Source of the DNA: CAYXFD01 sp964464175 | Lineage (GTDB): Bacteria; Cloacimonadota; Cloacimonadia; Cloacimonadales; JAJBBL01 | Reading direction: 5' to 3' | Length of the DNA: 64,000 nt | Assembly: GCA_964464175.1 (NCBI GenBank) | Contig: CAYXFD010000004.1 | Span: 62,001 to 126,000 of the forward strand | Part shown: positions 36,158 to 46,635 of the stretch, one piece after another | Numbering within the stretch: the stretch's first letter is position 1 | Layout: each line of letters opens with the position of its first letter | Program-made: the position numbers and the translations under genes | Notes under the pieces: model-generated | Database searches by the model: none | Seen by the model: only the letters and a program-made list of their open reading frames with translations | Told to the model about the DNA's origin: nothing

Positions 36158-37291
36158 CTATTTCCAGGAAAAGAAATCAAACAGACCGCGAAAAGCCACG
36201 AAAATAAGATAGAAAGGCTGGATGATCGCCCAGACCGGAAAAAATGTAAGCCTTCCTCTTTCTGATTCAAATTTGGTGAAATTGAGAGCTACAAAAATAA
36301 ACTCACTAACGAACTTACCGGCAAAGAGAAGCAGAGCAGTCTGCCAGCTTAAAAAAAGCAGAATAAGCATGACTAAATGAAGAGAAAAAACAATTACCAG
36401 ATAGATGAAGAATTCCGGATTTAAGGCAAGCTGCCACTTAGAATTGGAAGCCCAACGGCTACGTTGACTAATTAGGTGGGAAAAAGATTTAACCGGTTGA
36501 GTATAGACAAAAGAGTGACCTATGAGAGAAAAGGTTACTTTAAGATTTTTTTTACGAAAAAGCTGCAAAAGATTCACATCATCTCCGGAGAGAAGATGCT
36601 TAATTTTTTCAAAGCCACCCACCTGGTAAAATGATTGTCTTCGATAAGCCAGATTCTGGTTGGAACAGGAAAAATATTTGCCTGATAGAATAGCACCTGC
36701 AGCAGCCATGAACATCAGCAGAAAATCGAAGAACTCGAATCGGTGAAGGATAGAACTCTTCTTCCAGTTAGGTAATTGCGTTCTCGAGAAACCGGCAACC
36801 ATTGATATTTTCTGCGAAAATTTGCTAACCATTGCTTCAATCCAATACTTGGTTACCAGACAGTCAGCATCAGTCAGGAGGATTATCTCATTTTGACTCT
36901 CTTCGATAGCCCGGGAAAGAGCAAATTTCTTGGGAGATATCCCTTCCGGAGTACTTTCGATATTAACTAAACGGATATTAGTCCATTTAGAACAGAAATC
37001 CTCAATAATCTGAGCTGTTTTATCGTTCGATCTGTCATTAGCTATAATAATTTCATAAAGCTCTTGCGGATATGATTGATTGATCAGAGAGGTCAATAGT
37101 CTTCCTATGTTCTGTTCTTCATTTCTGGCAGCTACAACAACAGAGACGGCAGACTTTCGGTAATTTGGTTCGGATTCGTCTTTCCTCAGACCGGAATGGA
37201 AGATAAGCAGGTATATATCATAAAAAACAAGTAAAAAAAGACCCAGGAGAAAGAGAATGTTGGAAATTGTCATACTAAGAACCGGGAACAT
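36158..37291 (-). CDS. Family 2 membrane glycosyltransferase
   Basis: 377 residues. An N-terminal transmembrane helix (about 8-30) is followed by a GT-A domain: SVVVAARNEEQNIGRLL near 49-65, the metal-binding DADC in LLTDADC, and GDDVNLL and QRSRW further on, which together are typical for processive or polyprenyl-linked GT2 enzymes. Two to three helices end the protein (about 290-370). The cytoplasmic active site would transfer a sugar to a lipid or growing chain. It lies 32 nt downstream of the class A PBP gene. Acceptor and sugar cannot be read from the sequence. Confidence 0.85.
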   Translation of the reverse strand: MFPVLSMTISNILFLLGLFLLVFYDIYLLIFHSGLRKDESEPNYRKSAVSVVVAARNEEQNIGRLLTSLINQSYPQELYEIIIANDRSNDKTAQIIEDFCSKWTNIRLVNIESTPEGISPKKFALSRAIEESQNEIILLTDADCLVTKYWIEAMVSKFSQKISMVAGFSRTQLPNWKKSSILHRFEFFDFLLMFMAAAGAILSGKYFSCSNQNLAYRRQSFYQVGGFEKIKHLLSGDDVNLLQLFRKKNLKVTFSLIGHSFVYTQPVKSFSHLISQRSRWASNSKWQLALNPEFFIYLVIVFSLHLVMLILLFLSWQTALLLFAGKFVSEFIFVALNFTKFESERGRLTFFPVWAIIQPFYLIFVAFRGLFDFFSWK

Positions 37292-37323
37292 TAATCATTC
37301 AGTCAGGTAAGAGTCAGGATCAT

Positions 37324-39504
37324 TCATGGCCTGGGGATTATTATATTAGGTGCTTCTAAGTCAAGGAACGGGATAGAATCCTGTTCTGTACTGCTACTAC
37401 CCCCCAAATAAACAATCAATGAATCATATATATTCTCTCTATACATAGAAGGATAGAAGTTGTAATGCAGGCTGTCCGACAAAGGTGTGGGCTCAGTCCC
37501 AGAGATAAATAACTCCTCAATGGAAGCTTCGGTTATATTTCGGGGGAGTAAACCGGTATTGGCCGAGATTCTCTGTGAGATTATTCCTTCCGGTCTGGAC
37601 AGCTCTAATTCAGAGGCATCAACAATTGGAGTTCCGCTGCTGCTTTTGGGGGCGATGTTTTCTATTGCTCTTTTCATAATGGGAGGCCAGGAGGGGAGAG
37701 CTGCTATTGCTCCCGATTGATTCTTCCCTAAGGAAGAGTTATCATCAAACCCGACCCAGATACCCAAAACAAGCTGTTTGTTGAAACCAATGAACCAGGC
37801 ATCTCTGAAGTCATCTGTCGTTCCTGTTTTCCCAGCAGCATACCAGCGATAACCCCTTGTTCTGACCGATCTTCCGGTTCCTTCGTTAACGACACTCTCT
37901 AACAGGCTTGACATCAGATAGGCAGTTTTTTCATCGATAACTCTTATCTGTTCAGGGAGTGCCATTTCCAGAATGTTTCCGTTTTTATCTTCGATTCGAC
38001 GGATAAAAACCGGAGTTACTCTTTTTCCGCTGTTGGCATAAGCAGTATAAGCAGATATTAACTCGATTGGCCGAACTTCGAAGGAACCGATTGCTAAAGA
38101 GTAATAGGGTTGTAATGGCGTGGTTATGCCAAATCTTCTTGAGTAGTCGATAATGCGGGAGGGACCGAGATCACTTATCACTTTAATGGCAACAGTGTTG
38201 ATTGATTTGTTAATCGCTTCCCTTAATCTGAGATATCCTTCATGAGTTTGGGAATAGTTTCGGGGTTTCCAGAAGATGGAGTCGCTTTGAACAAAGACAA
38301 CTGGTTCATCCTTAATCATAGTAGCGGGAGTATAACGGGAGTCGAGTGCTGCAGTATAGAGAATTGGTTTAAAAGAGGAACCGGGTTGACGTCTGGCTTG
38401 GGTGACTCGATTAAATTTACTGTGATTGAAATCTCTACCCCCGATCATTATTCTGACATAACCTGTCTGAGGTTCTATGCCAAAAACAGCTCCCTGTACG
38501 TAAGGGGTGGCAATATCGATTGAATCTGGTGGATGATCTTCATAGAGGTGGGGATAATCTTGCCTTTGCTCCAAGACAGATAGTTCATAATTCATTAGAG
38601 AATCTGCATAGATCTGCAGGTCGTAGTCGAGAGTGGTGTAGATCTTCAAACCTTCAGTGAAGAGCTTGGTAGTTCCGTATTTTCTCTCCACAAGCAGTCT
38701 CACATGTTCCAGAAAATAATCAGCAGTACCATGTTCACTTTTCGCAGAGACCAAGGTAATCGGTTCTTCCACTGCTTCATGGTATTCTTCCTGAGAAATC
38801 ACTTCTTGGTCTAACATCACGGATAAGACCGTGTTTCTCCGTTTTATTGAGCGTTCCGGGTTTCTTAGGGGAGAGTAGGCAGATGGCAATTGGATAAGTC
38901 CGATCAGAGTTGCAGCTTCAGGAATCGACAAATCCCGGGCGTCCTTATTAAAGTAGCGGTGAGATGCTGCCTCAACACCATAAGCTCCGGCACCGAGATA
39001 GATCTTATCCAAATACATCTCCAGGATTTCTTCTTTGCTATAATTTCTTTCGATATTGACCGCGAGCATCATCTCTTTAATCTTTCTGGGAATCTGCTTA
39101 TCGAGTGAGAGGAATAGATTTCGGGCAAGCTGTTGGGTAATTGTGCTTCCTCCCTGAGCAAAGCCCTGATGCCTAAGATCGATCAAAATTGCTCTGAAAA
39201 GGCTTCGTAATTCTACTCCCCAGTGATTGTGAAATCTTCTGTCTTCAACTGCAATGACCCCTTTGACCAGATAAGAAGGGAGAGTCTGAATATCTGTACT
39301 TCGTCTGTGTTCAACCGCAAAAACATGAATGAGATTATCATTTACATCATAAACTTCCGACCCGGTTTTCATGTCCAATCTTTGCAGTTCGGAGAGAGGT
39401 GGAAGCTGGTTGCTGTAATAGAAGAAAATCCCGCTGCCGATCCCGGTCAGGAGAAAGAGAACTCCTAACATTAATAAAACGAATCTATAAGTATAGACTT
39501 TCAT
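37324..39504 (-). CDS. Class A penicillin-binding protein (PBP1A type)
   Basis: Bifunctional peptidoglycan glycosyltransferase and transpeptidase, 726 residues. One transmembrane anchor (about 8-30). The GT51 domain has catalytic E87 in AVEDRRFHNHWG and GGSTITQQLARNLF near 118-131. The transpeptidase domain has the nucleophile S376 in SSFKP, the second motif near KSINTVA and the KTGTT motif near 560. The sequence is complete. The gene lies 5 nt after the Gx/HepS-like gene in the same direction, within the TamB-Gx-PBP-GT2 run. Confidence 0.95.
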   Translation of the reverse strand: MKVYTYRFVLLMLGVLFLLTGIGSGIFFYYSNQLPPLSELQRLDMKTGSEVYDVNDNLIHVFAVEHRRSTDIQTLPSYLVKGVIAVEDRRFHNHWGVELRSLFRAILIDLRHQGFAQGGSTITQQLARNLFLSLDKQIPRKIKEMMLAVNIERNYSKEEILEMYLDKIYLGAGAYGVEAASHRYFNKDARDLSIPEAATLIGLIQLPSAYSPLRNPERSIKRRNTVLSVMLDQEVISQEEYHEAVEEPITLVSAKSEHGTADYFLEHVRLLVERKYGTTKLFTEGLKIYTTLDYDLQIYADSLMNYELSVLEQRQDYPHLYEDHPPDSIDIATPYVQGAVFGIEPQTGYVRIMIGGRDFNHSKFNRVTQARRQPGSSFKPILYTAALDSRYTPATMIKDEPVVFVQSDSIFWKPRNYSQTHEGYLRLREAINKSINTVAIKVISDLGPSRIIDYSRRFGITTPLQPYYSLAIGSFEVRPIELISAYTAYANSGKRVTPVFIRRIEDKNGNILEMALPEQIRVIDEKTAYLMSSLLESVVNEGTGRSVRTRGYRWYAAGKTGTTDDFRDAWFIGFNKQLVLGIWVGFDDNSSLGKNQSGAIAALPSWPPIMKRAIENIAPKSSSGTPIVDASELELSRPEGIISQRISANTGLLPRNITEASIEELFISGTEPTPLSDSLHYNFYPSMYRENIYDSLIVYLGGSSSTEQDSIPFLDLEAPNIIIPRP

Positions 39505-39509
39505 TTAGC

Positions 39510-40049
39510 TTATTCATCTCCAATTTTCTTTAGAAGTAAATGGGCGATATAACCTGTAATCACTCCAGTGATCATACCCAATATAATTAACAGGGGAGTC
39601 AAATAAAATATTTCATTTTCTTTAATCAGGAGTAGTCTCACGGCAAAGAGCTGCCCTAAATTATGGAATACTGCTCCGGCTATACTGATACCGATGATAC
39701 TAAAGTTAACCGGAAGATAGATCAGAATAATCATTATCAGGAAAGCAAATAGTCCACCACACAGTGAGAGCAGAGTCGTCGGACTAAACAAAGTACCTGT
39801 AATAAAACCTCCCAGAATTATCTTGGCTATGATGACAATAAATGCCTCCCGGTGATTCTTTCTGATGATAAGAATCAAGGGGATAATGTTAGCTAAACCG
39901 ATTTTCATAAAGGGCAGTATTTTTGGAATAAAACTTTCCAAGACAAAGATTGAGGCAGCTGCTGCTGTGAAAAGTGCTGTCATAATCAGCTTTCTTTGCT
40001 GAGTCATTTCTTTGAAATTCAAAAGATCATTTTGAGACGAGGGATTCAT
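39510..40049 (-). CDS. Gx transporter / heptaprenyl diphosphate synthase component I-like membrane protein
   Basis: 179 residues, almost entirely membrane-spanning with five to six helices. The conserved start of the family is visible as SFIPKILPFMKIGLANIIPLI (near 40-58), followed by GGFITGTLFSPTTLLSLCGG. The family (COG4769) resembles ECF-type substrate-binding S components and was first named HepS component I. It often neighbours quinone, Rnf or isoprenoid genes. Here it sits between TamB and PBP1A with gaps of 5 nt on each side, so it shares their mRNA. The substrate is unknown. Confidence 0.8.
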   Translation of the reverse strand: MNPSSQNDLLNFKEMTQQRKLIMTALFTAAAASIFVLESFIPKILPFMKIGLANIIPLILIIRKNHREAFIVIIAKIILGGFITGTLFSPTTLLSLCGGLFAFLIMIILIYLPVNFSIIGISIAGAVFHNLGQLFAVRLLLIKENEIFYLTPLLIILGMITGVITGYIAHLLLKKIGDE

Positions 40050-40054
40050 ATAAC

Positions 40055-43000
40055 CTACCAGAAGGAAAAAGAACGACGGAAAAATATCTCATGAGAGTTT
40101 CTTTCGCTTCGAGGCTTAAGATAGAATCTGTAGGCAACTCTTAACCGATAGGGTAAATTGTAATGAAAAGTAATATTATGGTAGATTAGTAGATCTCTTT
40201 CTCCTACCACATCAACTGGTTTTTGCAAAAGAAACTCATAGTCGAGATAGAGATCTTGAGTTACAAATTTTCCCATGGCGATAGAGAGATTATTAAGCAG
40301 AATATTCTTTCCGAACTGAATGATCTCACTCTCTTCTTCCGGTTCTCTACCCTGTTCGTTAAAACCATAAGTGTTGACCAGGTTTTCAACAAGACTGGGC
40401 TTTATCGAGAAGAAATCAAGTTTTAACAGATGTCTGGTACGGTTAATAAACGGCGAAATAAAGGGATCAACAATAGCTCCTGTAATGCCCATCCCGGCAA
40501 GTTGCAGGAATTCATCCTGCATCAGAGAGCTTTGTTGAGAACGGGGAATATCTTCTAATCTTCTATTGTAACGTAATTTTGATAGTACATGCAAGGTGGT
40601 TCGGTCTTCGGGGTTATCGGATCTAAGCTGGAATTGCATATTTTCAAAGAAATTTGCCGAACTCCCGTCATGTTCGTTAAAAACATCAAGAGTAATCAGG
40701 CTGCCATCAGAGGCATATTTAAAGAAGACTCCCTTTAGACGATAATCATTTAATTCATAATTTATATAAAAATCGGCATAATCAAGATTAAAGGTAGTTC
40801 CAAACATATCGAGAGAGCCTGATTCAGAAGCGAAGAAAGCATCTTCCGGGATCCATTCATTATTGCGATAAAGCAGTTGGATATAACTATTGGATAGAAG
40901 CTGGAGATTTAGAGGATAGGTCACATAACGTACCTGATTCTCGGCAATGAGTTTCAGATCAAGTTCAAAAGGTAGCGGATCTTCATAAGTTTCACCTCTT
41001 TTTTCTGTAGCTATGTTGATGAGTTTAAATAGATTTTCGGTCTCCGGGGGATAAGTAACAGAGGCATTGGAAAGATAAAGGTCGCCAATGATCTTTATAT
41101 CGTCAAAAGGTCCCGTTATTTCTGCTTCTTCCGAGTTTCTACCTTTTATAACGACTTTTCCGGTAGTATTATGAGGGAAATAAGAGGGGATGTGAACTGT
41201 AATCCCGTTACTTGTTGATCTGGCATAGAACTGTCCGAGATTGAGCATTCCAAGCATAAAGTCGTTTTCATTATCTTTGATTTCGTTTCTCAGAAAGAAT
41301 CTTCCATCACCTATTTTGTTTTCGAAGCGGTTGATACTTAAAAGGTTGTTTTCAATGAGGAATTCCAGATTTATATTTTCTACTCTGTGGATCTGGTTTT
41401 TAACGAGTAAAGTTCCGTCAGAGAGTGAAAAGTTTCCTTTCATTACAGACAATTCATCTTCTCTGATCCCAAAGAAGACTTCTATATCAGTGTTGGAGTA
41501 TCCACTTTCCAAAATAGGAAAACTCTCTGACAGAGCCTTTAACAGGTCACCCTGAAAACGAAAAGCTATCTGGTCCTCAATATCGTAAATGCGGTTTCTA
41601 AAGACATTATACCCGAGATTGCCTTCAATTTTAACAGTAAACAGATCATTATTAACAGCAAAAAATTCACTGATATTAAGAACCTGATCGCTTTGAAAAG
41701 CTGTTAATCTAAGCGTGTCTATTACAACGATAGAAGAATGAGAGCCATTGTGATCGATAAAAAAGTCATTCCAATTGAAACTACAAGCGAGAGCTTCCAG
41801 GGAGATCTCTATGGCATTCTTATTTTCCGTTCTCTGAAAAATCAGTTCAGCGTTGACCAATCCTTCAAGTGATGTGTTCGGCATGATATGATTGAGTGGA
41901 AGATCTTCAGAATAAGCATGGATATCTGTATCGTAGTATTTATTCAAGACAGTCTCACCGGTAACATTGACTAACGGTGTATCTCCGGTGGTTTTCAAGG
42001 TATTGATATATCTAAGTGTTTCATTTTTAAAACTATTTTGCTCTGCTTCTCTAATTAAGGAAAATTCAACCGCATTATTAAAGGGACCGAGTTTCTTATA
42101 GGAGACATCAGAAGCTGTTACAAAACCGTTAATCTTTTCCGGATATACAACTTGAAGGTCCAAATCGACCTCACCATTAATATAATTTGATATCAATGGT
42201 TTGGAAAAATAACTGAAATATTTTGAAAGACTTAGCTTTTGACCATTGAGATCAAGCGTGAAGTTGAGATGGGGTTTGGTTTTCAGCAGCAACTCTGCAT
42301 GCAGTTCCCGATTTAAAGCAAACTCTTCTGTTCTAAGACTGTCTGTTGTTCCTTGAGCACTAAAGGTCAAATGGAAAGGTTCATAGTGATAGGTTGTATT
42401 ATCAGTTTCAATACTGATTGAGGAAGTATTGTCATTAAAATCTACAGCTAAAGCAGCCTGTACATTTCCTGCCAGTTCTCCATAAAGAAGGTTGTACATC
42501 CTAATAGCTGCCCGGCTCTGTATGATGTTATCGATGAATGAAAATTCAACACTACCCGATAAATTAGGATAAGACTGTAGGAAACCGGATTTAGGCAGAA
42601 GAATCTCATTTAAACTTAATCCGAAGAGATTTAATTCTGAAGAAACATTTCTCTCAGACAAGTTCCCGAAAGTAGAGAGAGAGAATCTATCTCCGGACAG
42701 AACAGCTTGTAACTCATCATTATTGATAACTGAAGTAAGATCCATCTCCGAGAGAATAAGATAATTGTTTACTATTTTTAGATTGCTGAGAGTTATTTGA
42801 GAGGTAAAATTTTCGCTTTTATATGATAATTCAGCCTTTAAATCAGTCTCAAAGGAAAAGTCGAATAATTGAAAAGCAAGGTTATCATGCATAAACTGAA
42901 AATTAAGTCCTTCCTTAAAAGTAAAATCACCCTCTCCGGTGACTACATTATTTTGCCACACAGCATTTTCCAATTTGAGGGTAAAAAATCTGTCTGAATA

Positions 43001-44182
43001 ATCCGCTGCCAGCCGGAGATCTTCAACGTTTTCCTCGAGAAGAGAGAGAGAGTCGCTGGTAATAATGATCTTTCCCAAAGGGTCAAAGAGAGAGCCTGAA
43101 AATGCCAAAGCGATATCTGCCTTACCGCTAAAGGAGGCATGATATTTCTCAAGAGGTATTCGGTTACAACTGAGTGTTAAATTAATCTCAGGTTCATTGA
43201 GAATATTACGAAGTTCCAGATCAAAAACCGTTCTGTTATCATCGATAAAAAGATTGTCCGAATGGAAGAACCAACGGTCTCCTAATGAGAACAATTCTAT
43301 CTGTTCTCCTTGGAATTCTTTATCAAGATAACTACCTGATATATCCCGTATCATTCCGTCTAACCAAAAGACTTTGCCGTCAAAATTCCCTTCCATCTCT
43401 ATCAGAAGATCAAGTTCATCCAAGAATTTCAAGCTCAACTCAGTAGGACGATAGTCGTGTAACATAAAGGATGCTGCGATCAATTCTTCATTTTGTAGTT
43501 CAATTTCTGCTGAAAGTGCCGGCAGAACCGGTTGCTTATCTGCAGGTTCAAGATAGGATAAAGCCTGGGCTCTTTTCTCTGCTTCTTCACTATTCGCAGC
43601 AATTTTCTCCCTTCTTAAATTAAGAGAGACCAGTGTTTTCTCGTTATTGATAATTTGAAGATCAAAATCGGGAAAGATATCTGTATAACTGACTTGAGTG
43701 TCATTGTAATGGATTACTAATTCTCCCTGGACGACATTAAGGTTTTCAAAATAATCGCTAATATCTGGTATAGACGGTATTTGAAAATCGAAACCCTTAG
43801 TGGTAGTGAAATCGTTTTGAGGAGGATCAGTAATGCGAAGAGTTAGTTTTGGTTCGATGATCGAGATAGTCTCTACTGCTTTGGAAAGCTTAAAATTGGA
43901 AAAGATTATTTGCAGGAGGTTATAGTTAAAGTAGATATGCGAGACATTTAGACTGAAGTTGTTATTCTTATCGATAATCTCAATGTCGGCTAAATGGAGT
44001 TGTTTGTCACTTAAGGTCAAACTTCCTATCGCTGTGACTGTATCAAACCGCCCGTCAATATAGGAGGTTATTTGTTCAATAATCTTAACATCATAGCGAG
44101 TAAAACGGGTGATAAGATAAAAAGAGATATTGATTAGAAACAGAATTCCTAAGAGAATGAACAACCATCTTTTGTTCTTCAC
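40055..44182 (-). CDS. TamB/AsmA-like periplasmic bridging protein
   Basis: 1375 residues. One N-terminal transmembrane helix (about 5-24) is followed by a very long beta-rich periplasmic body made of repeating amphipathic strands. The C-terminal 300 residues match the TamB domain (DUF490) style, with short GTFNLDYADFYINYELNDY-like turns. Proteins of this type span the periplasm and carry phospholipid or help outer-membrane proteins assemble. The last residues RRSFSFW end in an aromatic. No TamA/BamA gene is adjacent. It lies 64 nt downstream of lolD. Confidence 0.82.
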   Translation of the reverse strand: MKNKRWLFILLGILFLINISFYLITRFTRYDVKIIEQITSYIDGRFDTVTAIGSLTLSDKQLHLADIEIIDKNNNFSLNVSHIYFNYNLLQIIFSNFKLSKAVETISIIEPKLTLRITDPPQNDFTTTKGFDFQIPSIPDISDYFENLNVVQGELVIHYNDTQVSYTDIFPDFDLQIINNEKTLVSLNLRREKIAANSEEAEKRAQALSYLEPADKQPVLPALSAEIELQNEELIAASFMLHDYRPTELSLKFLDELDLLIEMEGNFDGKVFWLDGMIRDISGSYLDKEFQGEQIELFSLGDRWFFHSDNLFIDDNRTVFDLELRNILNEPEINLTLSCNRIPLEKYHASFSGKADIALAFSGSLFDPLGKIIITSDSLSLLEENVEDLRLAADYSDRFFTLKLENAVWQNNVVTGEGDFTFKEGLNFQFMHDNLAFQLFDFSFETDLKAELSYKSENFTSQITLSNLKIVNNYLILSEMDLTSVINNDELQAVLSGDRFSLSTFGNLSERNVSSELNLFGLSLNEILLPKSGFLQSYPNLSGSVEFSFIDNIIQSRAAIRMYNLLYGELAGNVQAALAVDFNDNTSSISIETDNTTYHYEPFHLTFSAQGTTDSLRTEEFALNRELHAELLLKTKPHLNFTLDLNGQKLSLSKYFSYFSKPLISNYINGEVDLDLQVVYPEKINGFVTASDVSYKKLGPFNNAVEFSLIREAEQNSFKNETLRYINTLKTTGDTPLVNVTGETVLNKYYDTDIHAYSEDLPLNHIMPNTSLEGLVNAELIFQRTENKNAIEISLEALACSFNWNDFFIDHNGSHSSIVVIDTLRLTAFQSDQVLNISEFFAVNNDLFTVKIEGNLGYNVFRNRIYDIEDQIAFRFQGDLLKALSESFPILESGYSNTDIEVFFGIREDELSVMKGNFSLSDGTLLVKNQIHRVENINLEFLIENNLLSINRFENKIGDGRFFLRNEIKDNENDFMLGMLNLGQFYARSTSNGITVHIPSYFPHNTTGKVVIKGRNSEEAEITGPFDDIKIIGDLYLSNASVTYPPETENLFKLINIATEKRGETYEDPLPFELDLKLIAENQVRYVTYPLNLQLLSNSYIQLLYRNNEWIPEDAFFASESGSLDMFGTTFNLDYADFYINYELNDYRLKGVFFKYASDGSLITLDVFNEHDGSSANFFENMQFQLRSDNPEDRTTLHVLSKLRYNRRLEDIPRSQQSSLMQDEFLQLAGMGITGAIVDPFISPFINRTRHLLKLDFFSIKPSLVENLVNTYGFNEQGREPEEESEIIQFGKNILLNNLSIAMGKFVTQDLYLDYEFLLQKPVDVVGERDLLIYHNITFHYNLPYRLRVAYRFYLKPRSERNSHEIFFRRSFSFW

Positions 44183-44246
44183 AGACTAATCTCCCGAATC
44201 ATGATCAATATAAGCAACCTCAATTATGTTCTCTATCTTCTGAAAC

Positions 44247-44918
44247 TCACTGTTTAGTCAATCTACCCTTTTCCAAAACGTAATGAGTATCCATTTTATT
44301 GGCGATTTCCAGATTATGAGTAACGATAATGAAGGAACAATTCTCTGCTTCATTTAGTTGTATAATCAGATCAATGATCTCATCACTATGACGAGGATCA
44401 AGATTTCCCGTTGGCTCATCAGCAAGGACTATTTCAGGTTTATTTATCAAAGCCCTGGCTACAGCTACCCGTTGTTGTTCTCCACCGCTCAATTGATTAG
44501 GATATTGATTAAAATGCTTTTTCAGATCGACTTTTTCTAAGAGTTCTTTGGCAATCTTCAGACTCTCTTTCCAATTTCCGGAGGCAATGAAATGAGGGAT
44601 AGCGACATTCTCGCAGGCAGAGAAGTCTTCTAACAGATAATGAAACTGAAAAACAAAACCGATAGTCCTGTTGCGGAATAGAGCAAGCTGCTTGTGCTGA
44701 AAATCGATTTTATAGCCAGAGTAGTAAATATCACCACTATCGGGTCTATCCAGAATTCCTAAAAGATGCAATAAGGTGCTTTTACCACAACCTGACTCTC
44801 CGGTTATAGCAACGGTTTCTTTTTCTTCAACGGAAAGGTAAGTCCCTTGTAATACATCCAAAATTTTACCGGCATCCCGGTATGATTTGAATAGTTTTTT
44901 CGCTTCTAATAGTGCCAT
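44247..44918 (-). CDS. lolD: Lipoprotein-releasing ABC transporter ATPase LolD
   Basis: Cytoplasmic ATPase that powers the release of lipoproteins from the inner membrane. 223 residues from the ATG behind GAGGAG; a TTG five codons upstream is less likely. Walker A GESGCGKST (40-48), signature LSGGEQQR (143-150), Walker B IVLADEP (163-169). MacB/LolD-type sequence throughout. It starts 11 nt after the stop of the permease gene. Assignment to LolD instead of another MacB-like ATPase rests on the permease beside it. Confidence 0.88.
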   Translation of the reverse strand: MALLEAKKLFKSYRDAGKILDVLQGTYLSVEEKETVAITGESGCGKSTLLHLLGILDRPDSGDIYYSGYKIDFQHKQLALFRNRTIGFVFQFHYLLEDFSACENVAIPHFIASGNWKESLKIAKELLEKVDLKKHFNQYPNQLSGGEQQRVAVARALINKPEIVLADEPTGNLDPRHSDEIIDLIIQLNEAENCSFIIVTHNLEIANKMDTHYVLEKGRLTKQ

Positions 44919-44929
44919 ATTCTCCTCGA

Positions 44930-46168
44930 TCAACCACTACGAATTGTCTCGATTATCGTTAACTGTGTGATTTTTTTCATAGCAAACATCGCTGCCCAGA
45001 GAGCAATGAGAAGTGATATAGCCATGATAAGGACTATAGTTGCTATATCAGGGGTTATCGAAAACTGCTCTATGAAGTAAACATCTCCCTTCAAAGCCAG
45101 ATGGGTCTGTTTTGTTAAAAAATATGCGAGTAGAAATCCGCAACCAATGCCGCAAAAAATAGCCAATAGACTCAACAGTGTTGTCTTGCTGAGAAAGAAG
45201 TAACTTATGAGCTTATTGCTACACCCGACAGCCTTTAAAATACCGATCTCTTTCTTTTTTTCCAGGATGGTAGTAGTAGTATTGCTGATGATGTTAAAGG
45301 AGGCGATCAGTACCAAGAAACTCAGAATAATTGCTATGACCCATTTCTGTAGGGTTAACATTGTAAAGAGATTGCTGTTGAAATCTATCCAGGAATAGAT
45401 AAGATAGCTATTTTGGAGTTTCATATTCCAGAGATAAGAGAGATAATCAGCCCGCTCCACATTCTCTTCGGTAAGTTTCACCTCTATCATGTCATAAAGA
45501 TGATCAGAATCGATTAGCAGGGGGAAAAGGTCTTCATTTAAGAATATGGTTCTGGAGTCTGTATCGTAGATCCCCGAATGAAATACCCCTTTAACGTTAA
45601 CAGTGACTTCCCCCATCTTCAAGCCAAACATTGTGTACTGCATATTTACGGGAGTTATCAGAGTAATCTGATCTCCGGGTTCGATTTGTAACTGATGGGC
45701 TAAGACGGAGCCGATGACGGCATCACTATGACCTGTCAATTCTCCGCTGCCCCGTGATATATAACGATGGTAATTGATCGGGAGTTCATCCTTATCCCAT
45801 TCTATGCTTCTGGCGATTACCCCTTTAACCTGATCTTTACCCAGTGCCATGACTTGGGCGATCATTACCGGAGAAAAAGAAGCAACTTCAGGCTCTGTAC
45901 TCAGAAAAACGGTGAGTTCTCTGATATCCTGATCGCTCAGCTTATCTGACTCAAATCCATAAAGATATACATGGGCGTTGACTCCGAGTAGTCCTTCTTT
46001 GAGGGTATTCTGGTATCCATTCAATAGGGTCAAAGCCGCGGTTAGGATAGCTACAGAGAGAGCAAAACCTCCGAAAGAAATCAGGGTAGCCGGTTTTCTA
46101 AACTGCTTTTTGTTGAGTCTCAAAGAGTTTCTGACTAAGAAAAGAAGTAATCTGACTTTTTTTTTCAT
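44930..46168 (-). CDS. lolC: LolC/LolE-family ABC permease
   Basis: 412 residues from the ATG at 46168 (a TTG lies two codons upstream; the ribosome binding site is weak). Topology is of the FtsX/MacB type: one N-terminal helix (about 27-52), a periplasmic domain of about 210 residues, and three C-terminal helices (about 272-300, 318-345, 370-398). It would sort lipoproteins towards the outer membrane together with LolD. Only one permease is encoded, so the transporter is probably a homodimer (LolF-like), or a second permease lies elsewhere. Confidence 0.85.
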   Translation of the reverse strand: MKKKVRLLLFLVRNSLRLNKKQFRKPATLISFGGFALSVAILTAALTLLNGYQNTLKEGLLGVNAHVYLYGFESDKLSDQDIRELTVFLSTEPEVASFSPVMIAQVMALGKDQVKGVIARSIEWDKDELPINYHRYISRGSGELTGHSDAVIGSVLAHQLQIEPGDQITLITPVNMQYTMFGLKMGEVTVNVKGVFHSGIYDTDSRTIFLNEDLFPLLIDSDHLYDMIEVKLTEENVERADYLSYLWNMKLQNSYLIYSWIDFNSNLFTMLTLQKWVIAIILSFLVLIASFNIISNTTTTILEKKKEIGILKAVGCSNKLISYFFLSKTTLLSLLAIFCGIGCGFLLAYFLTKQTHLALKGDVYFIEQFSITPDIATIVLIMAISLLIALWAAMFAMKKITQLTIIETIRSG

Positions 46169-46635
46169 GAGCAATATCTCTGATTAGGCAGGTTATTATG
46201 GATAAAAAACCTGTAAAGTTCTTTTCTTCCCAAAGCTAACAAACCCAAAACAACTGATGTGTCAGCAGTAAACAAAGTCAAGAAGCAAAATAAACCCGGA
46301 ACAGTAACATCTACAAATAGCCGAGACAACATTTCCGTTGAGGTTATTGAATGTAGATACCATTTTGACCGAAGCTTGCTAAGATTAATCTGGAGATATA
46401 GACGGTCCCTGTAAGCTCAGTATATAAAAAATCAGGCTTGCTGCTCGTCTGATTAACCACATTACTCACAAATACTTCGTTAGCCTGCTAATTCTTCTTC
46501 GACAGGCAACATATTACGAGAGAAACTCTATCGTCAAAAGAGAGAAACCGTTGGAAGTACTGTATCGACTTTTCCATTTAAGCAATCTCTCTAATAAGAT
46601 CAAGATATTATCCGCCTAAGGAATAATAGATTTTT
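46169..46635. other. Intergenic region upstream of lolC
   Basis: 467 nt between the PpiD-like gene and lolC, both on the - strand. I see no credible ORF, RNA gene or strong terminator. It probably contains the promoter of the lolC-lolD-TamB run, but no clear box pair was found. Confidence 0.4.
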